Shown here: in pieces, positions 8,572 to 15,176 of the stretch
Layout: the number at the start of each line of letters is the position of its first letter
Numbering within the stretch: the stretch's first letter is position 1
NCBI RefSeq assembly: GCF_004792655.1
Contig: NZ_SRZC01000007.1
Location: 78,416 to 142,415, forward strand
Direction: 5' to 3'
Length of the DNA: 64,000 nt
Source of the DNA: Palleniella muris
GTDB taxonomy: Bacteria; Bacteroidota; Bacteroidia; Bacteroidales; Bacteroidaceae
Notes under the pieces: generated by a model
Seen by the model: only the letters and a program-made list of their open reading frames with translations
What the model was told of the DNA's origin: nothing
Database searches by the model: none
Translations under genes and position numbers: made by a program

Positions 8572-9134
8572 GAACGAATGATTGTTTCGATGAAAACGGA
8601 TGGTTGAAGGACGAATACCTGTGGCCCCTCCGTCAACAAATAACACTCGGAAGCATTTATGTTTCTGATTATGAGAACAGCTTTGGCATCCAATCTAAAA
8701 AGGTTTGTGATTTCTTCACTTCCTTTTGGGATAGTTATTGTCAAGAACTCGCTAAAGAAGATGGTCTATGGGAACAGGCTGTAGTATTGGCTAAAGAACG
8801 TCTTATCAACGAACCGGACGCTTCTGAATCTAAAGTTAGTAACTATCAGCAGGATGCCTACCTTGAATTGCAATGTAAGAAATACGACAATGAAGACACC
8901 CTTCTACAATGGTACGGTTGTTTTGATGGCGAATGTCCATTGCCTCCGACCTATGTAAATGTAGATATTCATTGGGATTTTGCTCGGTCAATTCGAGTTA
9001 TAGCGGCTTCTGAGGATGAAGCATACGACATCGTAGATGAGATGATGCGAAAAGAAGAAATTCCTCGAAGCACATTTGAACCGACCGGTGACTATGAACT
9101 TGATACAAATTGGCAACCCGAATCAATATTGTGA
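8568..9134 (+). CDS. hypothetical protein, 188 aa
   Basis: The N-terminal part is helical. The C-terminal part (VDIHWDFARSIRVIAASEDEAYDIVDEMM) looks like a small ferredoxin-like beta-alpha-beta domain often found in mobile-element proteins. No catalytic residues recognised. It overlaps the previous gene by 4 nt. Confidence 0.6.
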   Translation: MRTNDCFDENGWLKDEYLWPLRQQITLGSIYVSDYENSFGIQSKKVCDFFTSFWDSYCQELAKEDGLWEQAVVLAKERLINEPDASESKVSNYQQDAYLELQCKKYDNEDTLLQWYGCFDGECPLPPTYVNVDIHWDFARSIRVIAASEDEAYDIVDEMMRKEEIPRSTFEPTGDYELDTNWQPESIL

Positions 9135-9135
9135 A

Positions 9136-9609
9136 ATGAGTCAACTTACTGATGAGCAGTGGCAGGACATCTTTACGAAGTTCTGCCACGACTGTTTTAT
9201 GTACTGGAAACGTGAAGGGTGTTCTGTTGCCGTTGCATTTGATAAAGCGTGGGAAGAAACTTTGAAACTCCGGTACTATCCATTTGCGCCAAAAGGCCCG
9301 AAGGTCAATTATGATTCCCTTAGTAAATGGGGTGAGTTGTATAGCCAGACCGTTGTTGAAACTCTTTATTCTTACGAACAAGACGATGCTTTGGACGATC
9401 TACGCATCTGTGAGCATTGTGGTTTTCCAGTTTTTGATGGTTACTACATCGCTGGAAGCTTCTTTTGCTGTGAACAATGTACAATTAAAGGCGGCTACGA
9501 TGGAGATAAAAAGCAATTTGAGCAAGACCTGAAAGATGGTGACGACCCTCAAAATTCTATGTGGGACGAAGTTTATTGGTCCCAATGGCATTATCCTATA
9601 AACGATTGA
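9136..9609 (+). CDS. zinc-ribbon hypothetical protein, 157 aa
   Basis: The start at 9136 (MSQLTDEQW) sits 1 nt after the preceding stop; the upstream ATG at 9076 would overlap it. Residues about 95-121 hold CEHCGFPVFDGYYIAGSFFC CEQC spacing, a two-knuckle CxxC zinc site. The remainder is acidic. Probably a zinc-stabilised adaptor or DNA/RNA-binding protein; the role is unknown. Confidence 0.65.
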   Translation: MSQLTDEQWQDIFTKFCHDCFMYWKREGCSVAVAFDKAWEETLKLRYYPFAPKGPKVNYDSLSKWGELYSQTVVETLYSYEQDDALDDLRICEHCGFPVFDGYYIAGSFFCCEQCTIKGGYDGDKKQFEQDLKDGDDPQNSMWDEVYWSQWHYPIND

Positions 9610-9613
9610 GATT

Positions 9614-9979
9614 ATGAACATAGACCATTTGAACAAGCGTTGGCTCTCATTAAAAGACGATGCCAACAAAGCATTGCTGGATGCTATCAGGGCTCACGGC
9701 GGTGCATATTATTTTGTCGATGAAAACGATGAAAGCCTTGCAGAGATTGATGACCTGAGTGAGTTGGAACTTCCTCTTGTTGATGCTTATACTTACTACA
9801 AAGGCCGGCAGGGTTCTTTCTATGTGACATCAGTTATCCTTGGCAATCATGGCATCGAGTTTTACGGCATAGATGAATATGATTGCATAGACCTCAAAGA
9901 TGCCATCCAGCTTGACCATGTTTCGTTGGGAGGTATTCTTGATATACTTGAAAATTTACCAGACCCAAATATAAAATGA
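9614..9979 (+). CDS. hypothetical protein, paralogue of next gene, 121 aa
   Basis: A 121-residue acidic protein. It shares with the gene immediately downstream an AHGGAYYF / AHGDEFRF motif, a central ITRVxxxxxxxEIYGYD-like strand pair and a terminal SLGGILDILENLP / HLSYIIDEIP helix. The two are therefore tandem duplicates in the same order. Function unknown. Confidence 0.65.
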   Translation: MNIDHLNKRWLSLKDDANKALLDAIRAHGGAYYFVDENDESLAEIDDLSELELPLVDAYTYYKGRQGSFYVTSVILGNHGIEFYGIDEYDCIDLKDAIQLDHVSLGGILDILENLPDPNIK

Positions 9980-10545
9980 GACATTCAAATTTTTATCAAC
10001 AGTACAGAAAGCTTGAAGCCTTAGAACGAGAGGAACTTAAAAAGGCTGTTCTTGCTCACGGTGACGAATTTCGCTTTCAGACAGAAGACGGAGAAAACGT
10101 AAAAGGAGTTCAAATGCCAATCGTGATGGCCGGAGATAGTCATTGGGAGTCTAACTGTGATTGCTACATCACTCGTGTAGCGGTAGTAGATGGCACCCTT
10201 GAGATTTACGGATATGATAAAGAATATGGCAATGAAGAAATGCGTCTTGATGATGTAGAGTTTGGACATCTTAGCTATATCATAGATGAGATTCCAGAGA
10301 CCAACGATGTGAAAGATGTTACTACGGAACCGCCCGTTTGTGAGGTGCCAGTAGTAAGCCTGTGTCGAGAAGACATTTCCGATGCCGGCTATGATCCGGA
10401 AATTCCTGATGACGATTTCCAACAGGTTGCAAGTAGAATTGAAAAATACCTGGAATGGCAAGACTTCTTTCCTCAGTTCCTTGAGAATGTTAGAGAGGCT
10501 TGTGCTTATTTAGAAATTCCTACTCTGAAAGAAGAGAACGAATAA
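9976..10545 (+). CDS. hypothetical protein, paralogue of preceding gene, 189 aa
   Basis: The first 115 residues repeat the architecture of the gene before it (AHG motif, YITRVAVVDGTLEIYGYD, GHLSYIIDEIPE). An extra C-terminal segment of about 70 residues (residues 120-189) is absent from the shorter copy. It overlaps its paralogue by 4 nt and ends just before the variable-protein gene. Function unknown. Confidence 0.65.
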   Translation: MRHSNFYQQYRKLEALEREELKKAVLAHGDEFRFQTEDGENVKGVQMPIVMAGDSHWESNCDCYITRVAVVDGTLEIYGYDKEYGNEEMRLDDVEFGHLSYIIDEIPETNDVKDVTTEPPVCEVPVVSLCREDISDAGYDPEIPDDDFQQVASRIEKYLEWQDFFPQFLENVREACAYLEIPTLKEENE

Positions 10546-10575
10546 TTTATTATTTACAATTAAATTCAAATTACA

Positions 10576-11241
10576 ATGGCAGCAAATCTTACAGAGATTC
10601 AAAAGCTTAGAATGGCTATCGTAGCCAACCTCAACTTCGATGTTGAGAAAGCAAAGAAAGTGTACAATTTCGTAACTGGTGATGAACAGGCTTCGGTTTC
10701 ATCCCAGCAACAGTTCTGGTCAGACAGCGTGTATTACGTCTTGGAGGGTGGACACCTCACATCTACTGACGACCCGAAGTCAATCGCCGACAAGGTAATT
10801 GGCGTGGCTGTCAAAATGGGTGATAAAATCGCGACTGTTGCGCTTCACGACGCAGCTGATGGTGAAGAGGTTGCTCTTACCGCAGATGAAAGAAGTGGCA
10901 CTTCGGAGTTTTATCACTCAGACTTCTTCGATGCAATCACAGACTGGGATGGTGAAGCCAATACCAAAGACTATGGTGAGGCATTGAATCCGAAGATTGA
11001 CCTGAAAGAAGGACAGTATATCCCATCTCTCGCCCAGTTGCATCTAATTCTGCTGAATATAAAGGAAGTCAACAAGGCGCTGGAGGCTGTTGGTGGTTCT
11101 CCGATGAGAAAAGAGTGGTACTGGTCATCCACTGAGCACAGTGCCGGCTACTCGTGGTACGTGGGCTTCTACAGTGGTGGCGGCTACGGCAACAAGTGCA
11201 ACACTGGCGTGGTTCGCCCTGCTGTAGCCCTATCAGTTTAA
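10576..11241 (+). CDS. DGR-type variable protein with C-type lectin-like C terminus
   Basis: The 221-residue protein has an N-terminal region (1-60), a central domain (IGVAVKMGDKIATVALHD; TKDYGEALNP), the segment YIPSLAQLHLILLNIKEVN, and a C-terminal lectin-like block starting KEWYWSSTEHS and ending VVRPAVALSV. This is the usual form of targets of diversity-generating retroelements in Bacteroidota. In the last 40 codons the positions expected to vary are CAC, GGC, TAC, TAC, GGC, TAC, GGC, GGC, TAC, GGC, AAC, TGC, AAC and GGC. All end in C, as expected for AAC template codons changed at adenines. I found no matching template repeat in this window. Confidence 0.8.
   Translation: MAANLTEIQKLRMAIVANLNFDVEKAKKVYNFVTGDEQASVSSQQQFWSDSVYYVLEGGHLTSTDDPKSIADKVIGVAVKMGDKIATVALHDAADGEEVALTADERSGTSEFYHSDFFDAITDWDGEANTKDYGEALNPKIDLKEGQYIPSLAQLHLILLNIKEVNKALEAVGGSPMRKEWYWSSTEHSAGYSWYVGFYSGGGYGNKCNTGVVRPAVALSV
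11116..11238 (+). other. candidate DGR variable repeat
   Basis: This is codons 181-221 of the variable protein. NNC codons dominate at exposed positions, while framework codons (TGG, TCA, TCC, ACT, GAG, GTG) look ordinary. The likely mutagenesis boundary is the conserved 3' end GTTCGCCCTGCTGTAGCC. No second copy of this 3' end was found in the window by eye on either strand. Confidence 0.65.
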
Positions 11242-11256
11242 TCTTTATTCTTTCTT

Positions 11257-11279
11257 CCGGGCCAGTTTTTCTGGCCCGG
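11257..11279 (+). terminator. hairpin after variable-protein gene
   Basis: CCGGGCCAG (11257-11265) and CTGGCCCGG (11271-11279) form a perfect 9-bp stem around TTTTT. There is no clear T run after it, but it lies 15 nt past the stop codon. In DGR targets a hairpin just downstream of the variable repeat is also known to help cDNA retargeting, so it may serve that role. Confidence 0.6.
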
Positions 11280-11296
11280 CTATAATAAAATTCAAT

Positions 11297-11473
11297 ATGG
11301 AAAGTAGAGCTATTTATCTAACAGTGCGTGTAGATTTGTCTGTGCCTGACAACTATGAGTTATCAGACGGAGAAATCGCAGAAGAACTTGAAGGCGCACA
11401 AGTAGAAATGCAACTTTCGCAAGATTGTCCATACTTTGTGGATAATGTGGAAGTCTGTGGTAGAAATTATTAA
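11297..11473 (+). CDS. small acidic protein, 58 aa
   Basis: ATG 11297 gives 58 codons ending TAA at 11471 (MESRAIYLTVRVDLSVPDNY...). The composition, acidic and beta-rich, matches its neighbours, and without it the gap would be unusual in this dense region. No family recognised. Confidence 0.55.
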   Translation: MESRAIYLTVRVDLSVPDNYELSDGEIAEELEGAQVEMQLSQDCPYFVDNVEVCGRNY

Positions 11474-11485
11474 CAATCAGATTAT

Positions 11486-11830
11486 ATGAAACATACATTA
11501 GATACTTTGTATTGTCCTGAATGTGGCGGTACTAATGTTCAAATAATGGCATGGGTGGATGCAAATACGAACAAATACTGTTCTGATGTAAACACTCCGG
11601 CTGAGACGGAAGATACATGGTGCGAAGATTGCGAAGACCACACCGGACTTGCGACTCTTTCTGAATTGTGGGAGAGATTTTCTGAAATTCCAATCAACAA
11701 CGATGACGAGATTGAACGGGATTTTATGTGTTTTCCCGCCGGAACATACCGTTTTGATGTCTGGCATTGGTTTGATGAGCGTTGTCCCAATGGTCTTGCG
11801 GTGGACTTGATGGGAGAAAACGCAGAATAA
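11486..11830 (+). CDS. zinc-ribbon hypothetical protein, 114 aa
   Basis: The N terminus has CPECGG (residues about 9-14) and a second pair CEDCEDH near residue 48, a zinc ribbon. The C-terminal half ends FDVWHWFDERCPNGLAVDLM, a segment resembling other Bacteroidota mobile-element proteins. Function unknown. It lies two genes upstream of the reverse transcriptase. Confidence 0.65.
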   Translation: MKHTLDTLYCPECGGTNVQIMAWVDANTNKYCSDVNTPAETEDTWCEDCEDHTGLATLSELWERFSEIPINNDDEIERDFMCFPAGTYRFDVWHWFDERCPNGLAVDLMGENAE

Positions 11831-11841
11831 CATTACGACCA

Positions 11842-12063
11842 ATGTTGAAAGCAAAAGATAATCTTATCCCAACAATCGAACAGTGCGCTCCGTCAATTCT
11901 TTCCCTTCATGGATTAAAGAAAGGCCGTGATTATACAGTTAGTAATGGTCAAATATACCTGAAAGACGCCGCAAAGAAAAATACAGTAATCGCTGCTCTT
12001 AGGAGAGTTTGCCCGGAGAAACATTACTACTGGGAAACGCCTCATCTGTTACGGTGGTTTTAA
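11842..12063 (+). CDS. small protein upstream of RT, 73 aa
   Basis: The start at 11842 (MLKAKDNLIPTIEQCAPSIL) is preferred to 11782, which overlaps the preceding gene. The protein is basic, with a helical N half and a short strand-turn-strand (GRDYTVSNGQIYLKD). It lies 17 nt before the reverse transcriptase start and is probably cotranscribed with it. A basic RT partner is possible but is only inferred from position. Confidence 0.55.
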   Translation: MLKAKDNLIPTIEQCAPSILSLHGLKKGRDYTVSNGQIYLKDAAKKNTVIAALRRVCPEKHYYWETPHLLRWF

Positions 12064-12080
12064 TCAAAATTTCAAACAAC

Positions 12081-13343
12081 ATGGCAGATATTATATTAGA
12101 AAAATTTTTCGAGATGCCTCGGTGGGAATATGCCATTGACAAAGGCGTTGGCAAGGACATAAGCCGGCGAGACCTTTGTAAATTGACTAAGCCCGAAACG
12201 AGAGCTCGAATGTATCAGGCTATCAAGGATGGCAAATATGAGATCGCACCTCCTCATACAGCCCAGATACCCAAGGACAACGGTGAGTTCAGGACAGTTT
12301 ACATTAACGAGCCGATGGACCGCATACTTCTCAGCATTGCCAACGATCTCCTTTTTGAATTGACCCCAGACATGGTTCATAAGAGCTGTAAGTCTTATCA
12401 GAAAGGAATCGGCTGTGGTAAGGTCGTTCAAGAAGTTTCAAGGATGATATGCGAGACTAAAGGTGATGTGACTGGCTGGAAGTCCGACCTCAGTAAATAT
12501 TTCGATAGTGTGCTTATCGGATTTATCGATAAGGCGTTTGATATGGTTGAAGCCAAATATGGCCATTCCGCTCTTATTGATGTACTGAGGAAGTATTATC
12601 ACAGTGATTATTACTTCGACCCAGATGGCAATTTGTTGCAGCAATATCAATCATTAAAGCAGGGTTGCGCTGTTGCTTCATGGCTGGCAGATGTTCTTTT
12701 GTATCACATCGATTTTAAGTTGAGTCAGCTGGATGGCTATTATGCTCGCTACTCCGATGATATGCTTTTTGTCGGTCCCGAATATGAAAAGGCAATGGCT
12801 ATTTTGACAGACGACCTTGCGTTAATGGATATGAAGCTCAATCCGAAGAAAGTAGAATACTTGACTCATACGAATTGGTTCAAGTTCCTTGGCTTCTCTA
12901 TTAAAGGTGCCGACATTTCATTAAGCGGGTCTCGAATCAAAACTTTCCAGAAGGAAATTGAGCACCGTACAATCAAACAACGAGGAATTACATTGACAAA
13001 GGCTGTCAATTCTGTCAATCGTTATCTTTACAAGGGTAATGGCGAGTTCAGTTGGGCCACACAAGTTCTCCCTATTTGCAATGTCATCAAAGACATTAAC
13101 GAACTGAATAAGTTTGTTATGGATTGTCTGAGGGCTGTGCAAACTGGCAAGAAGAAGGTCGGTGGTCTTGGCTATGTCAAAACAAAGTCTGAAGGTTGCA
13201 TACAACGCGGACAGGGCAGAAATGTCAAAAGCAACCGAAACAAGACGGAGCAAGAAATTCCCGGCTATTTAACCATTGGCTGCATGAGAAACGCTCTTCT
13301 GACGAGCCGTGAAGCTTATGCGACATTGGTTGAGAATCTTTGA
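12081..13343 (+). CDS. reverse transcriptase, unassigned class
   Basis: I chose ATG 12081 (MADIILEKFF, 420 aa) because the longer frame from 12009 would overlap the upstream gene. RT fingers and palm motifs occur in order: RT1 with RTVYINEPMDRILLSIANDLLFE (residues 71-93), RT2 SYQKGIGCGKVV (105-116), catalytic Asp in SDLSKYFDS (D136), RT4 LKQGCAVASWLAD (192-204), YSDD (224-227), RT6 LNPKKVEYL and RT7 FLGF (269-272). All three catalytic aspartates are present, so it should polymerise DNA on RNA. A basic C-terminal domain (300-420, QRGQGRNVKSNRNKTEQ) has no HNH, maturase or known defence domain. The motif spellings are not those I know for retron, DGR or group II RTs. It is followed directly by the eight-unit RNA array. 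Confidence 0.9.
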   Translation: MADIILEKFFEMPRWEYAIDKGVGKDISRRDLCKLTKPETRARMYQAIKDGKYEIAPPHTAQIPKDNGEFRTVYINEPMDRILLSIANDLLFELTPDMVHKSCKSYQKGIGCGKVVQEVSRMICETKGDVTGWKSDLSKYFDSVLIGFIDKAFDMVEAKYGHSALIDVLRKYYHSDYYFDPDGNLLQQYQSLKQGCAVASWLADVLLYHIDFKLSQLDGYYARYSDDMLFVGPEYEKAMAILTDDLALMDMKLNPKKVEYLTHTNWFKFLGFSIKGADISLSGSRIKTFQKEIEHRTIKQRGITLTKAVNSVNRYLYKGNGEFSWATQVLPICNVIKDINELNKFVMDCLRAVQTGKKKVGGLGYVKTKSEGCIQRGQGRNVKSNRNKTEQEIPGYLTIGCMRNALLTSREAYATLVENL

Positions 13344-13383
13344 TAGTGCAATACGCTGGAAGAAGAGCACTTCTTTCAATTTA

Positions 13384-13490
13384 GACGCCATAATGTTGTC
13401 CAGTTCCAGCTCAGACTTGTAGTCGTACCCGACTCCTGCGCCGGAGCTTCCAGCGGACAGAATGGCGTCCCAATATCGAAATGATTACAG
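13384..13490 (+). ncRNA. array unit 1
   Basis: Outer stem GACGCCAT (13384-13391) with ATGGCGTC (13462-13469); inner GTCC/GGAC (13398, 13455), AGCTC/GAGCT (13408, 13444) and AGTCG/CGACT (13421, 13430) closing TACC. Motif ATCGAAATGATTACAG at 13475-13490. Small hairpins GCAC/GTGC and ACCG/CGGT follow in the linker. Confidence 0.75.
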
Positions 13491-13563
13491 AAATGCACCA
13501 TAAGTGCTGACTTTCAGCAACCGAGTGTACGGTTTGAGAGGAATGGCTTCAAAATTCAATTAA

Positions 13564-13657
13564 GATCATCTTTAACTCTTGATTCGTTTCGTCTTGAGTG
13601 TACCACCAAGACTGTCAGAATCAAGACAAGATGATCCTAATATCGACACCATTAAAG
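13564..13657 (+). ncRNA. array unit 2
   Basis: Outer stem GATCATCTT (13564-13572) with AAGATGATC (13628-13636); middle TCTTGATTC (13577) with GAATCAAGA (13618); inner GTCTTG (13591) with CAAGAC (13607). That is 24 paired positions in three tiers. Motif ATCGACACCATTAAAG at 13642-13657. Confidence 0.8.
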
Positions 13658-13724
13658 TATTACACAGTAAAACCTGACTTCTCTTCTGAGTATGCAGAAT
13701 ATGATTGAATAGCGAATACTTCAG

Positions 13725-13817
13725 CGTGATCTCCTTAACACTCGATAAGGTCCGAGTCTGTTATACATCCTGGACCGTTATCGATGAAGCAGATCACGTA
13801 CATTGAAAAGATTACAG
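13725..13817 (+). ncRNA. array unit 3
   Basis: Outer stem CGTGATCT (13725-13732) with AGATCACG (13791-13798); middle TCGATAA (13742) with TTATCGA (13778); inner GGTCC (13749) with GGACC (13772). Motif ATTGAAAAGATTACAG at 13802-13817. Confidence 0.8.
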
Positions 13818-13908
13818 AACCATACAAAAACGCTTGACAATCATAAAACATTTGGGCATCTGCACAAGATAGATTATGAGATATAAAATTTAATTCTGAA
13901 GACTCAAA

Positions 13909-13998
13909 CCAGAATCGACGGGCTTTTGGAGCAGCGACTGCCATCTCCAGCCAGCCCGTCGATTCTGGCGAATCTTCTTCATATTGACGCCAATATAG
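13909..13998 (+). ncRNA. array unit 4
   Basis: The longest perfect stem: 16 bp between 13909-13924 and 13953-13968 (CCAGAATCGACGGGCT and its complement). Inner TGGAG/CTCCA (13927, 13945) and GCAG/CTGC close CGA. The motif ATTGACGCCAATATAG (13983-13998) is 14 nt further on; the other units have 0-5 nt between stem and motif. Confidence 0.8.
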
Positions 13999-14069
13999 TT
14001 ATGTGCAATTATATCTTGGTAATCTCGGCAATACAGCTGGTCCGGTTTAAGAAACTAATGTTCAGCTTT

Positions 14070-14170
14070 GCGGCCAGAATCCACCGCGTGAGCCGGCGCC
14101 AACAGTGTTTCCACTGTTTCGCCGCCGGCGCACTCCGTTCATCTGGCCGCACACATCGAAACGATTGAAG
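14070..14170 (+). ncRNA. array unit 5
   Basis: Outer stem GCGGCCAGA (14070-14078) with TCTGGCCGC (14142-14150); middle GCCGGCG (14092) with CGCCGGC (14123), flanked by GTG/CAC; inner AACAGTG (14101) with CACTGTT (14112). It is GC-rich compared with its linkers. Motif ATCGAAACGATTGAAG at 14155-14170. Confidence 0.8.
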
Positions 14171-14242
14171 TAATGTATCGCAGTTTTGAGAACCAAAATT
14201 CTTTCAGCACAACTTCGGCCAGTCAAGGCAGCACCTTTATAA

Positions 14243-14333
14243 GAGACTGGATTTGAATGAAGGCTATCCATCCAGGTTTGAAACCTGGATTACTCGCCTT
14301 CAGCATCCAGCTCTCTCATCGAAGCAAATATAG
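14243..14333 (+). ncRNA. array unit 6
   Basis: Outer GAG-A-CTGGAT (14243-14252) with ATCCAG-CTC (14305-14313); middle TGAAGGC (14258) with GCCTTCA (14296); inner ATCCAGGTTT (14270) with AAACCTGGAT (14281). Motif ATCGAAGCAAATATAG at 14318-14333, then hairpin GCCAG/CTGGC. Confidence 0.8.
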
Positions 14334-14403
14334 AAATGTGCCAGACTGATGAGACTGGCTATCAATACAGCACAGTATCAATTATGCAAGCGGCTTTAAT
14401 TCA

Positions 14404-14492
14404 GCGCGGCGGGTACACACACGCGTGGTTCATCTCAAATATGAGATGACCTACGCGTGCCAAACCCGCTCTTCGCATCGGCTCTAATATAG
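14404..14492 (+). ncRNA. array unit 7
   Basis: Outer GCGGGT (14409) with ACCCGC (14464), extended by GCG/CGC; middle CACGCGT (14420-14426) with ACGCGTG (14453-14459); inner GGTTCATCTCA (14427) with TGAGATGACC (14442). Motif ATCGGCTCTAATATAG at 14477-14492, then hairpin AATTA/TAATT. Confidence 0.8.
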
Positions 14493-14567
14493 CAATGTGT
14501 CAATTAGCCTGAGCATAATTAAAACAATGTAACGTAACATCGGATGTATAAGGGATTTGGCTTTAAG

Positions 14568-14655
14568 TAACAGGTCACAATCATCCGGGTTCTCTCAGGA
14601 TTATATCCTGACCTCACCCGGATTCAATACCTGTTATGTATCGATTCGATTAAAG
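14568..14655 (+). ncRNA. array unit 8
   Basis: Outer TAACAGGT (14568-14575) with ACCTGTTA (14629-14636); middle ATCCGGGT (14583) with ACCCGGAT (14616); inner TCAGGAT (14595) with ATCCTGA (14605). Motif ATCGATTCGATTAAAG at 14640-14655. The next gene begins 45 nt later. Confidence 0.8.
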
Positions 14656-14700
14656 AACTACGTCACAAATTTTGAATACGTCCTTTTTAATTGACATTCA

Positions 14701-15162
14701 ATGGAAAATATTTGGAATGAAGCGCAAGAAAAAGTCCATAATGGTTCCACCTTCAGAATCAATTTGGAGAAGCGTGACCTTGTAATTGATGGCAAATACA
14801 TCATCAAGGATGGTAAATATGAAGGAAAACTGGGATATGATACTAAATTCCCAGTTAATGCCTTACTCGCTATGGTAGAGGAATACTACTGGGAATATCT
14901 TCATAGTGTTCCGTCTGCCCGTAGTGAAGCAAAGTATAGGCGTTATTTCCGTGCCCTGCCGGAGCATGAACTTTCTGAAGAAGATATGCTATACGGTCAG
15001 CACCGGGATATAACCCAGTTACGTTTGGAACTGTTTATCCTGATAGCAATTATACAGAACACATTGATTTGGGATGAGTTTGCCAAAGGTAAATGGTTTT
15101 GGCAATCAAAGAAGCACCCGTCTCTTGTGTTGCTTAAACAATGGATAGAAATCAATAACTAA
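14701..15162 (+). CDS. hypothetical protein downstream of array, 153 aa
   Basis: A 153-residue soluble protein. It contains RSEAKYRRYFRALPEHELS, then DMLYGQHRDITQLRLELFIL, and ends with KGKWFWQSKKHPSLVLLKQW, a pattern I associate with small phage-like proteins of Bacteroidota. The start at 14701 is the first ATG after the RNA array. No function known. Whether it belongs with the RT and array cannot be told from the sequence alone. Confidence 0.65.
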   Translation: MENIWNEAQEKVHNGSTFRINLEKRDLVIDGKYIIKDGKYEGKLGYDTKFPVNALLAMVEEYYWEYLHSVPSARSEAKYRRYFRALPEHELSEEDMLYGQHRDITQLRLELFILIAIIQNTLIWDEFAKGKWFWQSKKHPSLVLLKQWIEINN

Positions 15163-15176
15163 TAAAATATACAACA

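Larger units (their letters stand above)
13373..14655 (+). ncRNA. tandem array of eight structured RNA units
   Basis: The 1.36 kb between the RT stop (13343) and the next gene (14701) has no supported gene. It contains eight units. Each has an outer stem of 6-16 bp, one or two inner stems nested within it, and then a conserved 16-nt motif, ATYGR-N5-AWWNAG, at 13475, 13642, 13802, 13983, 14155, 14318, 14477 and 14640. The motif spacing is 167, 160, 181, 172, 163, 159 and 163 nt. Stem sequences are unrelated between units although pairing is kept, which points to selection on RNA (or single-stranded DNA) structure. After most motifs a small second hairpin can be drawn (for example GCAC/GTGC at 13495, GCCAG/CTGGC at 14341). 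Upstream of several units there is a weak CTTTAA..CAG sequence. The polarity is the same as the RT. Confidence 0.85.

Noticed and set aside
13735..14271. Open frames of 69-80 codons within the array
   Set aside because: They run through the hairpins on both strands, have no ribosome site or family likeness, and are explained by chance.
13384..14655. CRISPR array
   Set aside because: The repeated part is only a loose 16-nt motif and units are 159-181 nt apart. No identical repeats and no Cas genes are present in the window.
13384..14655. Integron attC sites or REP-type elements
   Set aside because: No integron integrase or paired RYYYAAC core sites, and no coding cassettes between hairpins. 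The stems do not share sequence as REP elements would.
12081..14655. Group II intron
   Set aside because: The RT lacks a recognisable maturase or HNH domain, and I do not see a domain V-like hairpin near the 3' end.
12081..14655. Classical DGR with RT and template repeat here
   Set aside because: No sequence matching the variable repeat (11116-11238) was found in the array or around the RT, and the RT motifs differ from DGR RTs I know.
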